Virus record (IMG/VR): IMGVR_UViG_3300044646_001128
Location: 1-36,346 of that record
Origin: a virus
Length of the DNA stretch: 36,346 nucleotides
Reading direction: 5' to 3' (one strand)
In this document: piece by piece, positions 7,914 to 13,279 of the stretch
How positions within the stretch are numbered: the stretch's first letter is position 1
Layout of the letters: each line of letters begins with the position of its first letter
The notes under the pieces: generated by a model
The model's database searches: none
The model's input: only the letters and a program-made list of their open reading frames with translations
Told to the model about the DNA's origin: nothing
Program-made: the position numbers and the translations under genes

Positions 7914-8215
7914 ATTCCCACCTTATCCCCTTTTGTTATCCACCTTTTGATCTTCTCTAGCGTCTCCCCACGATCCATGTGCAGCAAGTCGCACACCAGC
8001 GTGAATGTAAAGCCAGGCTTATCAACTAAAAACCAGTCTAAGGCCTCACTCCTGACGCGACGCACTCCGTGTTGCGTCTCAGACGCTAACGGCTCAGCGA
8101 CGATATCAAGTAAAGCACGGCGAAGGACGTTGATTGCTAGGATCTGGTACCCGTCATAGCGTACCGTCTCTACGACTTCCTCGTTAATTTCGTTGATTAG
8201 GTCCGCCGGTTTCAC
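7910..8215 (-). CDS. Small helical protein, tandem paralogue of the downstream gene
   Basis: A 101-residue protein with a GTG start preceded by AAGGAG. It shares the order of helices and the 'ALxW...F.F..xC...L' pattern with the adjacent 91-residue protein, pointing to a local duplication. The last 30 residues (HMDRGETLEKIKRWITKG) could be the recognition part of a helix-turn-helix, but no standard domain is certain. It overlaps the next gene by four bases. Confidence 0.65.
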   Translation of the reverse strand: MKPADLINEINEEVVETVRYDGYQILAINVLRRALLDIVAEPLASETQHGVRRVRSEALDWFLVDKPGFTFTLVCDLLHMDRGETLEKIKRWITKGDKVGI

Positions 8216-8226
8216 TGAGTCGCTCC

Positions 8227-8559
8227 TTAGTTGAGGGTTTCTCTTTGTAACATCCTCCTATCTTCCGACCAGACCAATTTGTTTGATTGTTCTGGCGTAC
8301 CACTCACTACATTATGCACAACCTTTGCCGGTTCGTCACTACGGAATTTTACCTCGATTACGTCACCATTCGCCCGTTTTACCGATACTTCACGTGCGAT
8401 AGTAGCGTAGGCTCTCAGGTCGTTTAGAAGGTCATCCATGAGTTCGTCGTCAACGTCAGAATCTTCAAACTCCTCCTCTACCGCCACCGAAGGGCGGCGG
8501 GAGAGAAGAACGGCGAGGGAGAAGACCGACAGGATTGTATAAATTGCTTCAGGTTCCAT
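8227..8559 (-). CDS. Small membrane-anchored protein
   Basis: A 110-residue protein with one short hydrophobic segment at residues 5-21, followed by Arg-Arg and then an acidic stretch (EEEFEDSDVDDE). The remainder is a soluble alpha/beta region. This is consistent with an N-in or N-out single-span anchor with a cytoplasmic or periplasmic domain. AGGAG precedes the ATG. It begins the second part of the leftward operon after the hairpins at 8581-8652. Function unknown. Confidence 0.6.
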   Translation of the reverse strand: MEPEAIYTILSVFSLAVLLSRRPSVAVEEEFEDSDVDDELMDDLLNDLRAYATIAREVSVKRANGDVIEVKFRSDEPAKVVHNVVSGTPEQSNKLVWSEDRRMLQRETLN

Positions 8560-8580
8560 AACCTTTCTCCTAAGTTAAAA

Positions 8581-8602
8581 GGCAGACTATAACCGGTCTG
8601 CC
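8581..8602 (-). terminator. Leftward hairpin with U run, attenuator or terminator
   Basis: On the minus strand GGCAGAC and GTCTGCC form a perfect 7-bp stem with an 8-base loop, followed by TTTT (plus-strand AAAA at 8577-8580). It lies between recT and the downstream gene at 8227-8559, whose start is close by, so it probably lowers rather than stops readthrough. Confidence 0.55.
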
Positions 8603-8630
8603 AGCGGTAAGGGGGTGGGCGTGCTTACCT

Positions 8631-8652
8631 CGGCCGTCTTTCGACAGGGCCG
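8631..8652 (-). other. GAAA-tetraloop hairpin downstream of recT
   Basis: Read on the minus strand, CGGCC and GGCCG pair, then GTC and GAC enclose a GAAA tetraloop, with a 2-base bulge between the two helices. GNRA loops are typical of folded RNA. It sits 23 bases after the recT stop, so it could protect the recT mRNA 3' end or act with the next hairpin. Confidence 0.4.
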
Positions 8653-8674
8653 GCAAGGCTAGCCCGTTGGTGAC

Positions 8675-9469
8675 TTATGCGGCGGCCTCGTTTATCCTCT
8701 GTTCCTCAAGCGCATCGTTCAGATCGGAAAGGATCTTGTATTGCAGAGTGTGGTCGGTAACTTCGTTAAGCTTTTTCAACCCGTATCGCGCCTTTATCCC
8801 GTTCGCTACTTCGACGGGATAAGTAAGGGCTTTTAGGATCTCGTTAGCAGCCCGGACATACTCAGCCTGGGATGCCCTATCAAAAACCTCAGCTTCTACC
8901 GCTACCGGAGTAGCTTCCACGGCTTCAGGCGCTTCGACCTTCTTTTGTGCCCGCCTAGTTGGTGGGACTATCTCGGCCTCTATAACGTCGCTCATTTCTT
9001 CGGGCGTATACATGCCGTGTAAACAGCCTGGGTATATCGTCCTAACCCCCTCAGAGATACACCGAGAACGCTTCATTGCGGCGCCAAACTTGTGGTGTAA
9101 GTTGCCAAGCCCAGCAGCCTTAACGCGGTCGTCGTCCCAAGTGATTGTCACAGAACCGCCTTTTGGGTGACTGAATTTCATGGTTACCACTCTGTCGTTG
9201 TACTCTATCGCCTCGCTAACCCCGTCAGCAGCTTGGAAGTTAGCAAGCATGACTTCGGCTTTTAAAGTGGGCACTGCGTTGCCTTTAAACTCCATCATGT
9301 GATAGCGCCGTGTGGCGGTCATCGGGTGCAGCCCTTCGGCTTGCGCTAATAACATCAGACTGGCGGCTTTTTGCTTAGTATCGATACCCGGAAACATCTT
9401 TGACTCGGCTACGTAAACAGCCATTTTCTCAACGTCATTAAGTGGTATTACTGGCAGATTGTTGCTCAT
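8675..9469 (-). CDS. recT: RecT-family single-strand annealing protein
   Basis: A 264-residue protein matching phage RecT-type annealing proteins. Recognisable stretches are 'LLAQAEGLHPMTATRRYHMM' near residue 45, 'KGGSVTITWDDDRVKAAGL' and 'MKRSRCISEGVRTIYPGCLH' near the centre, and 'GMYTPEEMSDV' before a low-complexity Ala/Glu/Val linker. The C-terminal 60 residues form a separate helical region. RecT proteins anneal complementary single strands, usually with an exonuclease partner. No RecE-like gene is adjacent; the PD-(D/E)XK candidate at 16499 or the VRR-NUC protein at 18204 could fill that role. AGGGGA precedes the ATG. It is followed by structured RNA. Confidence 0.88.
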   Translation of the reverse strand: MSNNLPVIPLNDVEKMAVYVAESKMFPGIDTKQKAASLMLLAQAEGLHPMTATRRYHMMEFKGNAVPTLKAEVMLANFQAADGVSEAIEYNDRVVTMKFSHPKGGSVTITWDDDRVKAAGLGNLHHKFGAAMKRSRCISEGVRTIYPGCLHGMYTPEEMSDVIEAEIVPPTRRAQKKVEAPEAVEATPVAVEAEVFDRASQAEYVRAANEILKALTYPVEVANGIKARYGLKKLNEVTDHTLQYKILSDLNDALEEQRINEAAA

Positions 9470-9481
9470 GATTCTTTTCCC

Positions 9482-10021
9482 CTATTTAATCCGTAAACTC
9501 TTTTCCTGACTCGGCTTTAACTCGGCCCAGTCGCATACTGCCCCTTCCGGTAGCTCTTTCAAGTACTTCTTAATCTCAGCCTTTTGCGGTTCATACTTCA
9601 CTCGCATGTACTCAGCTGGCACCAACTCTTCCAAGCCAATAAACAGCTCATCAGGCTTCTTAGCGAGCGACAGCCTAACAAACTGGCCGTCAATCTTTTG
9701 ACGTCCCGATATTTCCATATTTCTGATTAAGTACTTCCCTAACCGCTCAGCTTTGTTTTCTGCGTCGCGGGCGAACTGAGCTACCCGCAACGACTCCTTT
9801 CGGGCAGCTTCCGCCGTGGCTTCCAAGACCTTTATATACCTGGCAACGTTTTCAGCCTTCTGGTCGAACTCGTACCCCATTTCGGCCATGACACCGAACA
9901 AATCGCTTATCCGGCGGTCCTTTTCCTCGTCCGAAAGGCTCGTATCGTCAACCACCCGATCATAGTCTTCCATCAACTTTTGGAGGTCTTCGCCTAGCAT
10001 CCAGAGCGTGTTGTTCGTCAT
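9482..10021 (-). CDS. Gp157-like phage protein, upstream of RecT
   Basis: A 179-residue protein with a coiled-coil N-terminal half (residues about 10-105) and a beta-rich C-terminal part that includes 'VRLSLAKKPDELFI' and 'PEGAVCDWAELKP'. This matches siphovirus Gp157 family proteins, which are regularly encoded beside recT-type genes and are linked to phage resistance in streptococcal phages. Its biochemical role is not established. It ends 13 bases before recT, and its start overlaps the upstream stop by four bases. Confidence 0.8.
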   Translation of the reverse strand: MTNNTLWMLGEDLQKLMEDYDRVVDDTSLSDEEKDRRISDLFGVMAEMGYEFDQKAENVARYIKVLEATAEAARKESLRVAQFARDAENKAERLGKYLIRNMEISGRQKIDGQFVRLSLAKKPDELFIGLEELVPAEYMRVKYEPQKAEIKKYLKELPEGAVCDWAELKPSQEKSLRIK

Positions 10022-10251
10022 TGCCTCACCCCATTAGTATTATGCCGTGCAGCATGGCCGTGCTCGCCCTTCAGCAAGTACGCTCGTAGCCCCAGCTCCA
10101 ACACTTCAGCTAATGGTATTTCCTGCATCTCCTGGCCTTCTCGGTGCAGTTCAATCACCAGCTTCCTTCCTGGCGTCACTTCGATATAATCACCAGCGTC
10201 CGTAGTCCCTTCGATCCTCGTTACTGCTTTCTTGTATTGTAGATTTTTCAC
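10018..10251 (-). CDS. Member 3 of a tandem family of small proteins ('PLxEVLxxGxRA')
   Basis: A 77-residue protein with a GTG start preceded by AAGGGGG. It ends its conserved part with 'IPLAEVLELGLRAYLL', like its two upstream neighbours, and then has an extra tail containing 'HGHAARHN'. The first part is a beta-rich segment. The three consecutive genes look like duplicates of one ancestor. Function unknown. Position before the Gp157-RecT pair suggests a recombination or early accessory role. Confidence 0.65.
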   Translation of the reverse strand: MKNLQYKKAVTRIEGTTDAGDYIEVTPGRKLVIELHREGQEMQEIPLAEVLELGLRAYLLKGEHGHAARHNTNGVRQ

Positions 10252-10279
10252 GTTTCCCCCTTATCTGCGTTTATTCTGC

Positions 10280-10498
10280 TTATTTGCAATTCTCTAGTGC
10301 CTTGATACCGGCATACAGCACCTCTGCCAGGTCGTACCGCTCAACGCTCTCACCATCCCCTGGAGTCTCTCCTTTGCTCACTATAATGTGCGGGCGATTC
10401 GGGCGAAGGAAGCAGCGCATCTCGTCGCCGTCTATTTCTCCTTGAATTACCCGCGAGCGGTCGCTGTAGTACAGATTCACTATATATTCGCGTGTCAT
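10280..10498 (-). CDS. Member 2 of a tandem family of small proteins
   Basis: A 72-residue protein ending 'YDLAEVLYAGIKALENCK', matching the C-terminal helix of the genes on each side. The N-terminal half resembles a short beta-sheet with 'FLRPNRPHIIVSK'. It overlaps the upstream gene by four bases (ATGA), with a GGGGGAAGGA ribosome binding site inside it. No known domain. Confidence 0.65.
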   Translation of the reverse strand: MTREYIVNLYYSDRSRVIQGEIDGDEMRCFLRPNRPHIIVSKGETPGDGESVERYDLAEVLYAGIKALENCK

Positions 10499-10728
10499 CC
10501 TTCCCCCCTTATCGCTCTAATGCCAGCACTCAGAACTTCCTGTAGTGGCCAGGACTCCGACGTTTCACCGTCATAGCGAATCTCCAACTGTTTATCGGTC
10601 GCTGTAAGGTCGCAGTACAAATGCGCGCCGTCTATTCGGGCTACTAAATCGTTTGTTACGTTGCCATAAAAGTGATCGTGTCCGAGCAGGACAGACACCC
10701 TTTCTTCGTCGCCGCACAATTCAAGCAT
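10495..10728 (-). CDS. Member 1 of a tandem family of small proteins
   Basis: A 77-residue protein ending 'WPLQEVLSAGIRAIRGEG', the same C-terminal pattern as the next two genes. The N-terminal half is beta-rich with several acidic residues. AAGGAG precedes the ATG. With its neighbours it forms a block of three related genes in about 710 bases. Confidence 0.65.
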   Translation of the reverse strand: MLELCGDEERVSVLLGHDHFYGNVTNDLVARIDGAHLYCDLTATDKQLEIRYDGETSESWPLQEVLSAGIRAIRGEG

Positions 10729-10936
10729 TGCTAATCTCCTTGTAATAATCCTTCCCCTTTTGCGTTGCGTAATAGCGGCTAAACTGCGCGAAGTGCATTG
10801 CGAACAGCATGCCTTTCTTCTCTAGCAATTTAACCGCTGTCTCTTGTGCAGAGCGGGCGGGCGGTTGTACGTAGTCTTTCTCGATTGCTGTCTTTAATAC
10901 GTCAATCAAGTCAGGCGTCGTCATTGTCGTATTCAT
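10721..10936 (-). CDS. Small helical protein
   Basis: A 71-residue protein with two predicted helices and a Tyr/Lys-rich C-terminus ('YYATQKGKDYYKEI'). It overlaps both neighbours, by four bases upstream and eight downstream, and has a GGTGA site. It is not assignable to a family. Confidence 0.55.
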   Translation of the reverse strand: MNTTMTTPDLIDVLKTAIEKDYVQPPARSAQETAVKLLEKKGMLFAMHFAQFSRYYATQKGKDYYKEISNA

Positions 10937-11151
10937 TTAATCTTCACCCCCAAGAACTTCCTTATCCCTACTTGCCTACGAGTCACCGACAGCTGCGACT
11001 CCTCGATAGTCTTTGTCTCAATGCCTTCCAGTTCGCCGTCTGTGTACTTATGGACGGTCGCCATAACCTCGATTTGGTCGTCCAGCCGGTCGCGTGGTCG
11101 GTCACGCTCCGCCTGTAGTATTCGGTTTACGTTGTCGCTATATCCCGTCAT
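10933..11151 (-). CDS. Small charged protein
   Basis: A 72-residue protein with a strongly charged N-terminus ('AERDRPRDRLDDQ') and a basic C-terminus. It overlaps the upstream gene by 14 bases. No motif beyond the charge pattern is visible. Its genomic coupling is the main reason to call it. Confidence 0.55.
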   Translation of the reverse strand: MTGYSDNVNRILQAERDRPRDRLDDQIEVMATVHKYTDGELEGIETKTIEESQLSVTRRQVGIRKFLGVKIK

Positions 11152-11341
11152 GGCTCATCCCCAGTTTAATTAGTTCACGTAAGTACTGCTTTCCTATATC
11201 GCTTTTCCCAATCTGGCGCGTCTTCAGCTCCCACTCGACTCTTGACCGTACCTCGTGGACTTGCTTGCTTAACGCAAACGCGGCCCTATTGATTGCGCCG
11301 TCATGTGGCTTTTGAACCTTGTCTATTTGTGTAACCTTCAT
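11138..11341 (-). CDS. Small basic helical protein
   Basis: A 67-residue, Lys/Arg-rich helical protein. The start at 11341 is chosen over 11377 because GGAG lies eight bases before it and the ATGA overlaps the upstream stop. The pattern 'AALxKQVHEVRSRVEWELK' is amphipathic and could bind nucleic acid, but no domain is recognised. Confidence 0.55.
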   Translation of the reverse strand: MKVTQIDKVQKPHDGAINRAAFALSKQVHEVRSRVEWELKTRQIGKSDIGKQYLRELIKLGMSHDGI

Positions 11342-11541
11342 TTCTTTGTCTCCTTCCAGCTTTCGCCATAACCGCAAATGATTTTGCTCTTATTCGCTAC
11401 CCGAAAATCACACGCACACCTCTCGTTCGTCTCGCTGTAGCACCACTCAACGCCAGCCGGTAGCGGCTCCTCCTTCGGCGCTTCAACCTTCCTTTCTTCC
11501 ACTTGTTGCGGCATAAACGCCGCGAGAATTTGCTCAAACAT
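11338..11541 (-). CDS. Small Cys-containing protein
   Basis: A 67-residue protein with four Cys in its second half (around 'EWCY', 'RCACDF' and 'IICGY'), possibly a small metal-binding or disulfide-stabilised unit. The first half is Glu/Pro-rich and probably disordered. GAGAGGA precedes the ATG. It is the second gene of the leftward operon after the histone-like one. Confidence 0.55.
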   Translation of the reverse strand: MFEQILAAFMPQQVEERKVEAPKEEPLPAGVEWCYSETNERCACDFRVANKSKIICGYGESWKETKK

Positions 11542-11579
11542 AAGGTCCTCTCAGCTCTAAATTGTGTTCACAGCTCAAA

Positions 11580-11594
11580 GCCCCTATGCGGGGC
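11580..11594 (-). terminator. Short GC hairpin after the histone-like gene
   Basis: GCCCC and GGGGC form a perfect 5-bp stem around a 5-base loop, six bases past the stop of the gene at 11601-11711. On the minus strand it is followed by TTTGAG, so it is at most a weak attenuator. Confidence 0.4.
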
Positions 11595-11600
11595 GCGGTA

Positions 11601-11711
11601 TTACTTCTTTGCAGCTTTTTTCTTCGCTACTGGCTTCTTTGCAGCCGCCTTCTTAGCGACAGTCTTTTTAGCTGCGACTTTTTTACTTGCTACTTTCTTG
11701 CTCATTTTCAT
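11601..11711 (-). CDS. Histone H1-like Lys/Ala repeat miniprotein
   Basis: A 36-residue protein made almost wholly of Lys, Ala and Val with repeated 'KKxAAKK' units, ending 'KKKAAKK'. This is the composition of bacterial H1-like and AlgP-like C-terminal tails, which bind DNA by charge. AAGGG precedes it, at a distance that favours the internal ATG at 11705 (34 residues). It is the first gene of the leftward operon and thus probably made early. It might compact or shield DNA, or simply be a basic leader peptide. No host histone-like domain precedes the tail. Confidence 0.6.
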   Translation of the reverse strand: MKMSKKVASKKVAAKKTVAKKAAAKKPVAKKKAAKK

Positions 11712-11776
11712 TTCCCTTAAAGGGTGGATAAGCCCACCGGGAGGCCAACCCAAGCCAGCCCCCCGCTAGTCTTTTC

Positions 11777-11795
11777 AATCGCTTAACCAGCGATT
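11777..11795. promoter_or_regulatory. Inverted repeat in the divergent control region
   Basis: AATCGCT and AGCGATT are a perfect 7-bp inverted repeat separated by TAACC. It lies in the 208-bp gap between the leftward operon and the recombinase gene and could be an operator or the foot of a leader hairpin. The rest of the gap is unusually pyrimidine/purine biased, with a short CC-rich stretch at 11746-11765. Confidence 0.4.
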
Positions 11796-11838
11796 TATTT
11801 CTACCCGTACCAAATTTTCTTATTTTGCGTTTTTCCGT

Positions 11839-11868
11839 TTGACATCAACGGGTGATTCGCTCTACAGT
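11839..11868 (+). promoter_or_regulatory. Candidate sigma-70-type promoter for the recombinase operon
   Basis: TTGACA at 11839-11844 is a perfect -35 hexamer, followed after 18 bases by TACAGT at 11863-11868 (four of six matches to TATAAT). The predicted start near 11875 is 45 bases before the recombinase ATG and abuts the palindrome at 11876-11891. Confidence 0.5.
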
Positions 11869-11875
11869 GTGTACA

Positions 11876-11891
11876 GTACTAGAACTAGTAC
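11876..11891. promoter_or_regulatory. Perfect 16-bp palindromic operator or recombinase site
   Basis: GTACTAG and CTAGTAC flank a 2-base AA spacer with no mismatch. It covers the predicted transcription start of the recombinase operon, which is the right place for an autorepressor operator. It could also be a recombinase binding site, since the recombinase gene follows. Confidence 0.55.
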
Positions 11892-11919
11892 GGGATGTAA
11901 ACAAAAAAATGAGCGTGAA

Positions 11920-12891
11920 ATGAAAAAAGTTGTAAAAAAATCATTTAAACTAGCAGTCGACAGGTATATCGAGCAAAGAAGGAAGGTAAGGGACTATTAC
12001 GGAGTGTTAAGGACCTATGCGCGGTACTGCGGTACAAATTGCGAGTATCTCGCACTACAAGAGGCGACCGAAGCGCAAGCCTTGGGATTTAGGGATTATG
12101 TGGTAAGGGAGTATTCAGCCGCTACGGCCAATAAGTACGTTAAAATACTTTCCTGCTTCGGTAGGGTTTTATGGGAAGGGGGATATCTCAATGCCAACCC
12201 TTGGGCGATGGTCCGAGTTCCGAACTCGAAAGGTAAAAGGGTCCGTTGGTACAGAGCGTTAACGATAGAGGAGGTGGGGAAAGTAGCGAGTCAGATAGAA
12301 GCAGGGGAGGGCCTCGAAGATCTTCGAGATGGAATAATCTTCAACCTCCTTTTTGTCCACGCGCTCAGAATTTCCGAAGCCCTCAACGCTCGGGCCGACG
12401 ACTATACGCAGGGGCAGATAACAATCAGGAGTCCAAAAGAGGGGGCGGACTTCGTTTTGACGCTTGACGAGGATACGAACAACAAGATCTCCCGGTTCCT
12501 AAAACTCAGGGGAAGGGAAGGGGGTTTCCTTCTCCCCTCAATTCAGAAAGGTGTTGTAAATGTTACTGTGTCTGTAGACCCAAAGACTATAAACAAGCGT
12601 TTGAAAAACTACGCCCAAAAGGCAGAGATTCCGGCGTTTACGACACACTCAGGACGCACTACAGCCATTACCAAATTACTGGAAGATGGGTATAATATAG
12701 ATCAGGTTCGCACTGTTTCGCGTCACAGTTCTGCATCGATGGTAGAGCGTTATGATAGGCGGCGGCACGAGGCTATTGTAGTTAAATATGAAAAACCTAA
12801 CGTTGAAAGGAGTATGTATGGCAAAAGCAAAGGAAACTCAAAAAAGCTGGCTGGAACCCATAGCCGTGCGATTAGAGCACGATCAGCTTGA
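11920..12891 (+). CDS. Tyrosine recombinase / phage integrase
   Basis: A 323-residue tyrosine recombinase. Residues about 1-100 form the SAM-like core-binding domain. The catalytic set is complete: Arg150 in 'HALRISEAL', Lys173 in 'SPKEG', His243-x-x-Arg246 in 'THSGR', His269 in 'SRHSSA' and the nucleophile Tyr278 in 'VERYDR'. The start at 11920 is preferred because upstream in-frame codons lie within the promoter. The Shine-Dalgarno is weak (GAGCGTGA). A 45-residue basic tail follows the Tyr and overlaps the next gene by 74 bases. Size and order fit a lysogeny integrase or a XerC-like resolvase; the sequence alone does not tell which. Confidence 0.85.
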   Translation: MKKVVKKSFKLAVDRYIEQRRKVRDYYGVLRTYARYCGTNCEYLALQEATEAQALGFRDYVVREYSAATANKYVKILSCFGRVLWEGGYLNANPWAMVRVPNSKGKRVRWYRALTIEEVGKVASQIEAGEGLEDLRDGIIFNLLFVHALRISEALNARADDYTQGQITIRSPKEGADFVLTLDEDTNNKISRFLKLRGREGGFLLPSIQKGVVNVTVSVDPKTINKRLKNYAQKAEIPAFTTHSGRTTAITKLLEDGYNIDQVRTVSRHSSASMVERYDRRRHEAIVVKYEKPNVERSMYGKSKGNSKKLAGTHSRAIRARSA

Positions 12892-13066
12892 GGAAGTCAT
12901 AAAGATAGGCGCGGCTGAAAAGAAGACTAAGAGCGCAATGGGCAAAATGCTTATCGAAATGGGGCTTGAAGTCTACAATCAGAAAGGGAGTTTAGCGCGT
13001 GAGAATGCTTATTTGAGGCGAAAACTCAAGACAATCAAGGACGTTTTAGAGCAGAACGGTATTTAG
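12818..13066 (+). CDS. Ribbon-helix-helix-like small regulator with coiled coil
   Basis: An 82-residue protein. Residues about 13-50 ('IAVRLEHDQLEEVIKIG' then a basic helix) have the beta-strand plus two helices of an Arc/MobC-type ribbon-helix-helix fold. Residues about 55-78 form a short coiled coil. GAAAGGAG precedes the ATG, so 12818 is chosen over an earlier in-frame ATG at 12788. The gene lies inside and beyond the recombinase 3' end. Likely roles are autorepressor of the palindrome-controlled operon, directionality factor for the recombinase, or replication partner. The fold call is by pattern only. Confidence 0.6.
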   Translation: MAKAKETQKSWLEPIAVRLEHDQLEEVIKIGAAEKKTKSAMGKMLIEMGLEVYNQKGSLARENAYLRRKLKTIKDVLEQNGI

Positions 13067-13109
13067 TATTTTGCCTTGGCTAAATTACTAAATATCCGCC
13101 CGGTGGCTT

Positions 13110-13127
13110 CTCTTAGCCCGATAAGAG
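13110..13127. repeat. Short inverted repeat, CTCTTA/TAAGAG
   Basis: CTCTTA and TAAGAG pair perfectly around GCCCGA in the 213-bp gap between the ribbon-helix-helix gene and the replication initiator. It may be an operator or weak hairpin. The rest of the gap is AT-rich, and a second stronger hairpin lies at 13184-13210. Confidence 0.3.
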
Positions 13128-13183
13128 GAGTTATCAAGAGCTACAAAATTTTAGTGATTTAGCGAAGGTGAAATAATAAAAAA

Positions 13184-13210
13184 GGCGCAAGAGGTACGAA
13201 CTCTTGCGCC
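13184..13210 (-). terminator. Strong leftward terminator hairpin
   Basis: GGCGCAAGAG and CTCTTGCGCC are a perfect 10-bp inverted repeat with a 7-base loop. On the minus strand the stem is followed at once by TTTTTT, the pattern of a Rho-independent terminator for leftward transcription. On the plus strand the sequence after the stem is TGGAAATT, which is not a good terminator. No leftward gene is visible immediately upstream of it. Confidence 0.6.
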
Positions 13211-13279
13211 TGGAAATTATTTTGCTCGAAGCGCACGGCAGTTAATGCGTGCGGGTACGACTAATCACTTTAATTACCC

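Noticed and set aside
11839-11919. N-terminal extension of the recombinase from a TTG at 11839
   Set aside because: That codon is the -35 hexamer of the promoter, and the extension covers the operator. Residue conservation begins only after the ATG at 11920.
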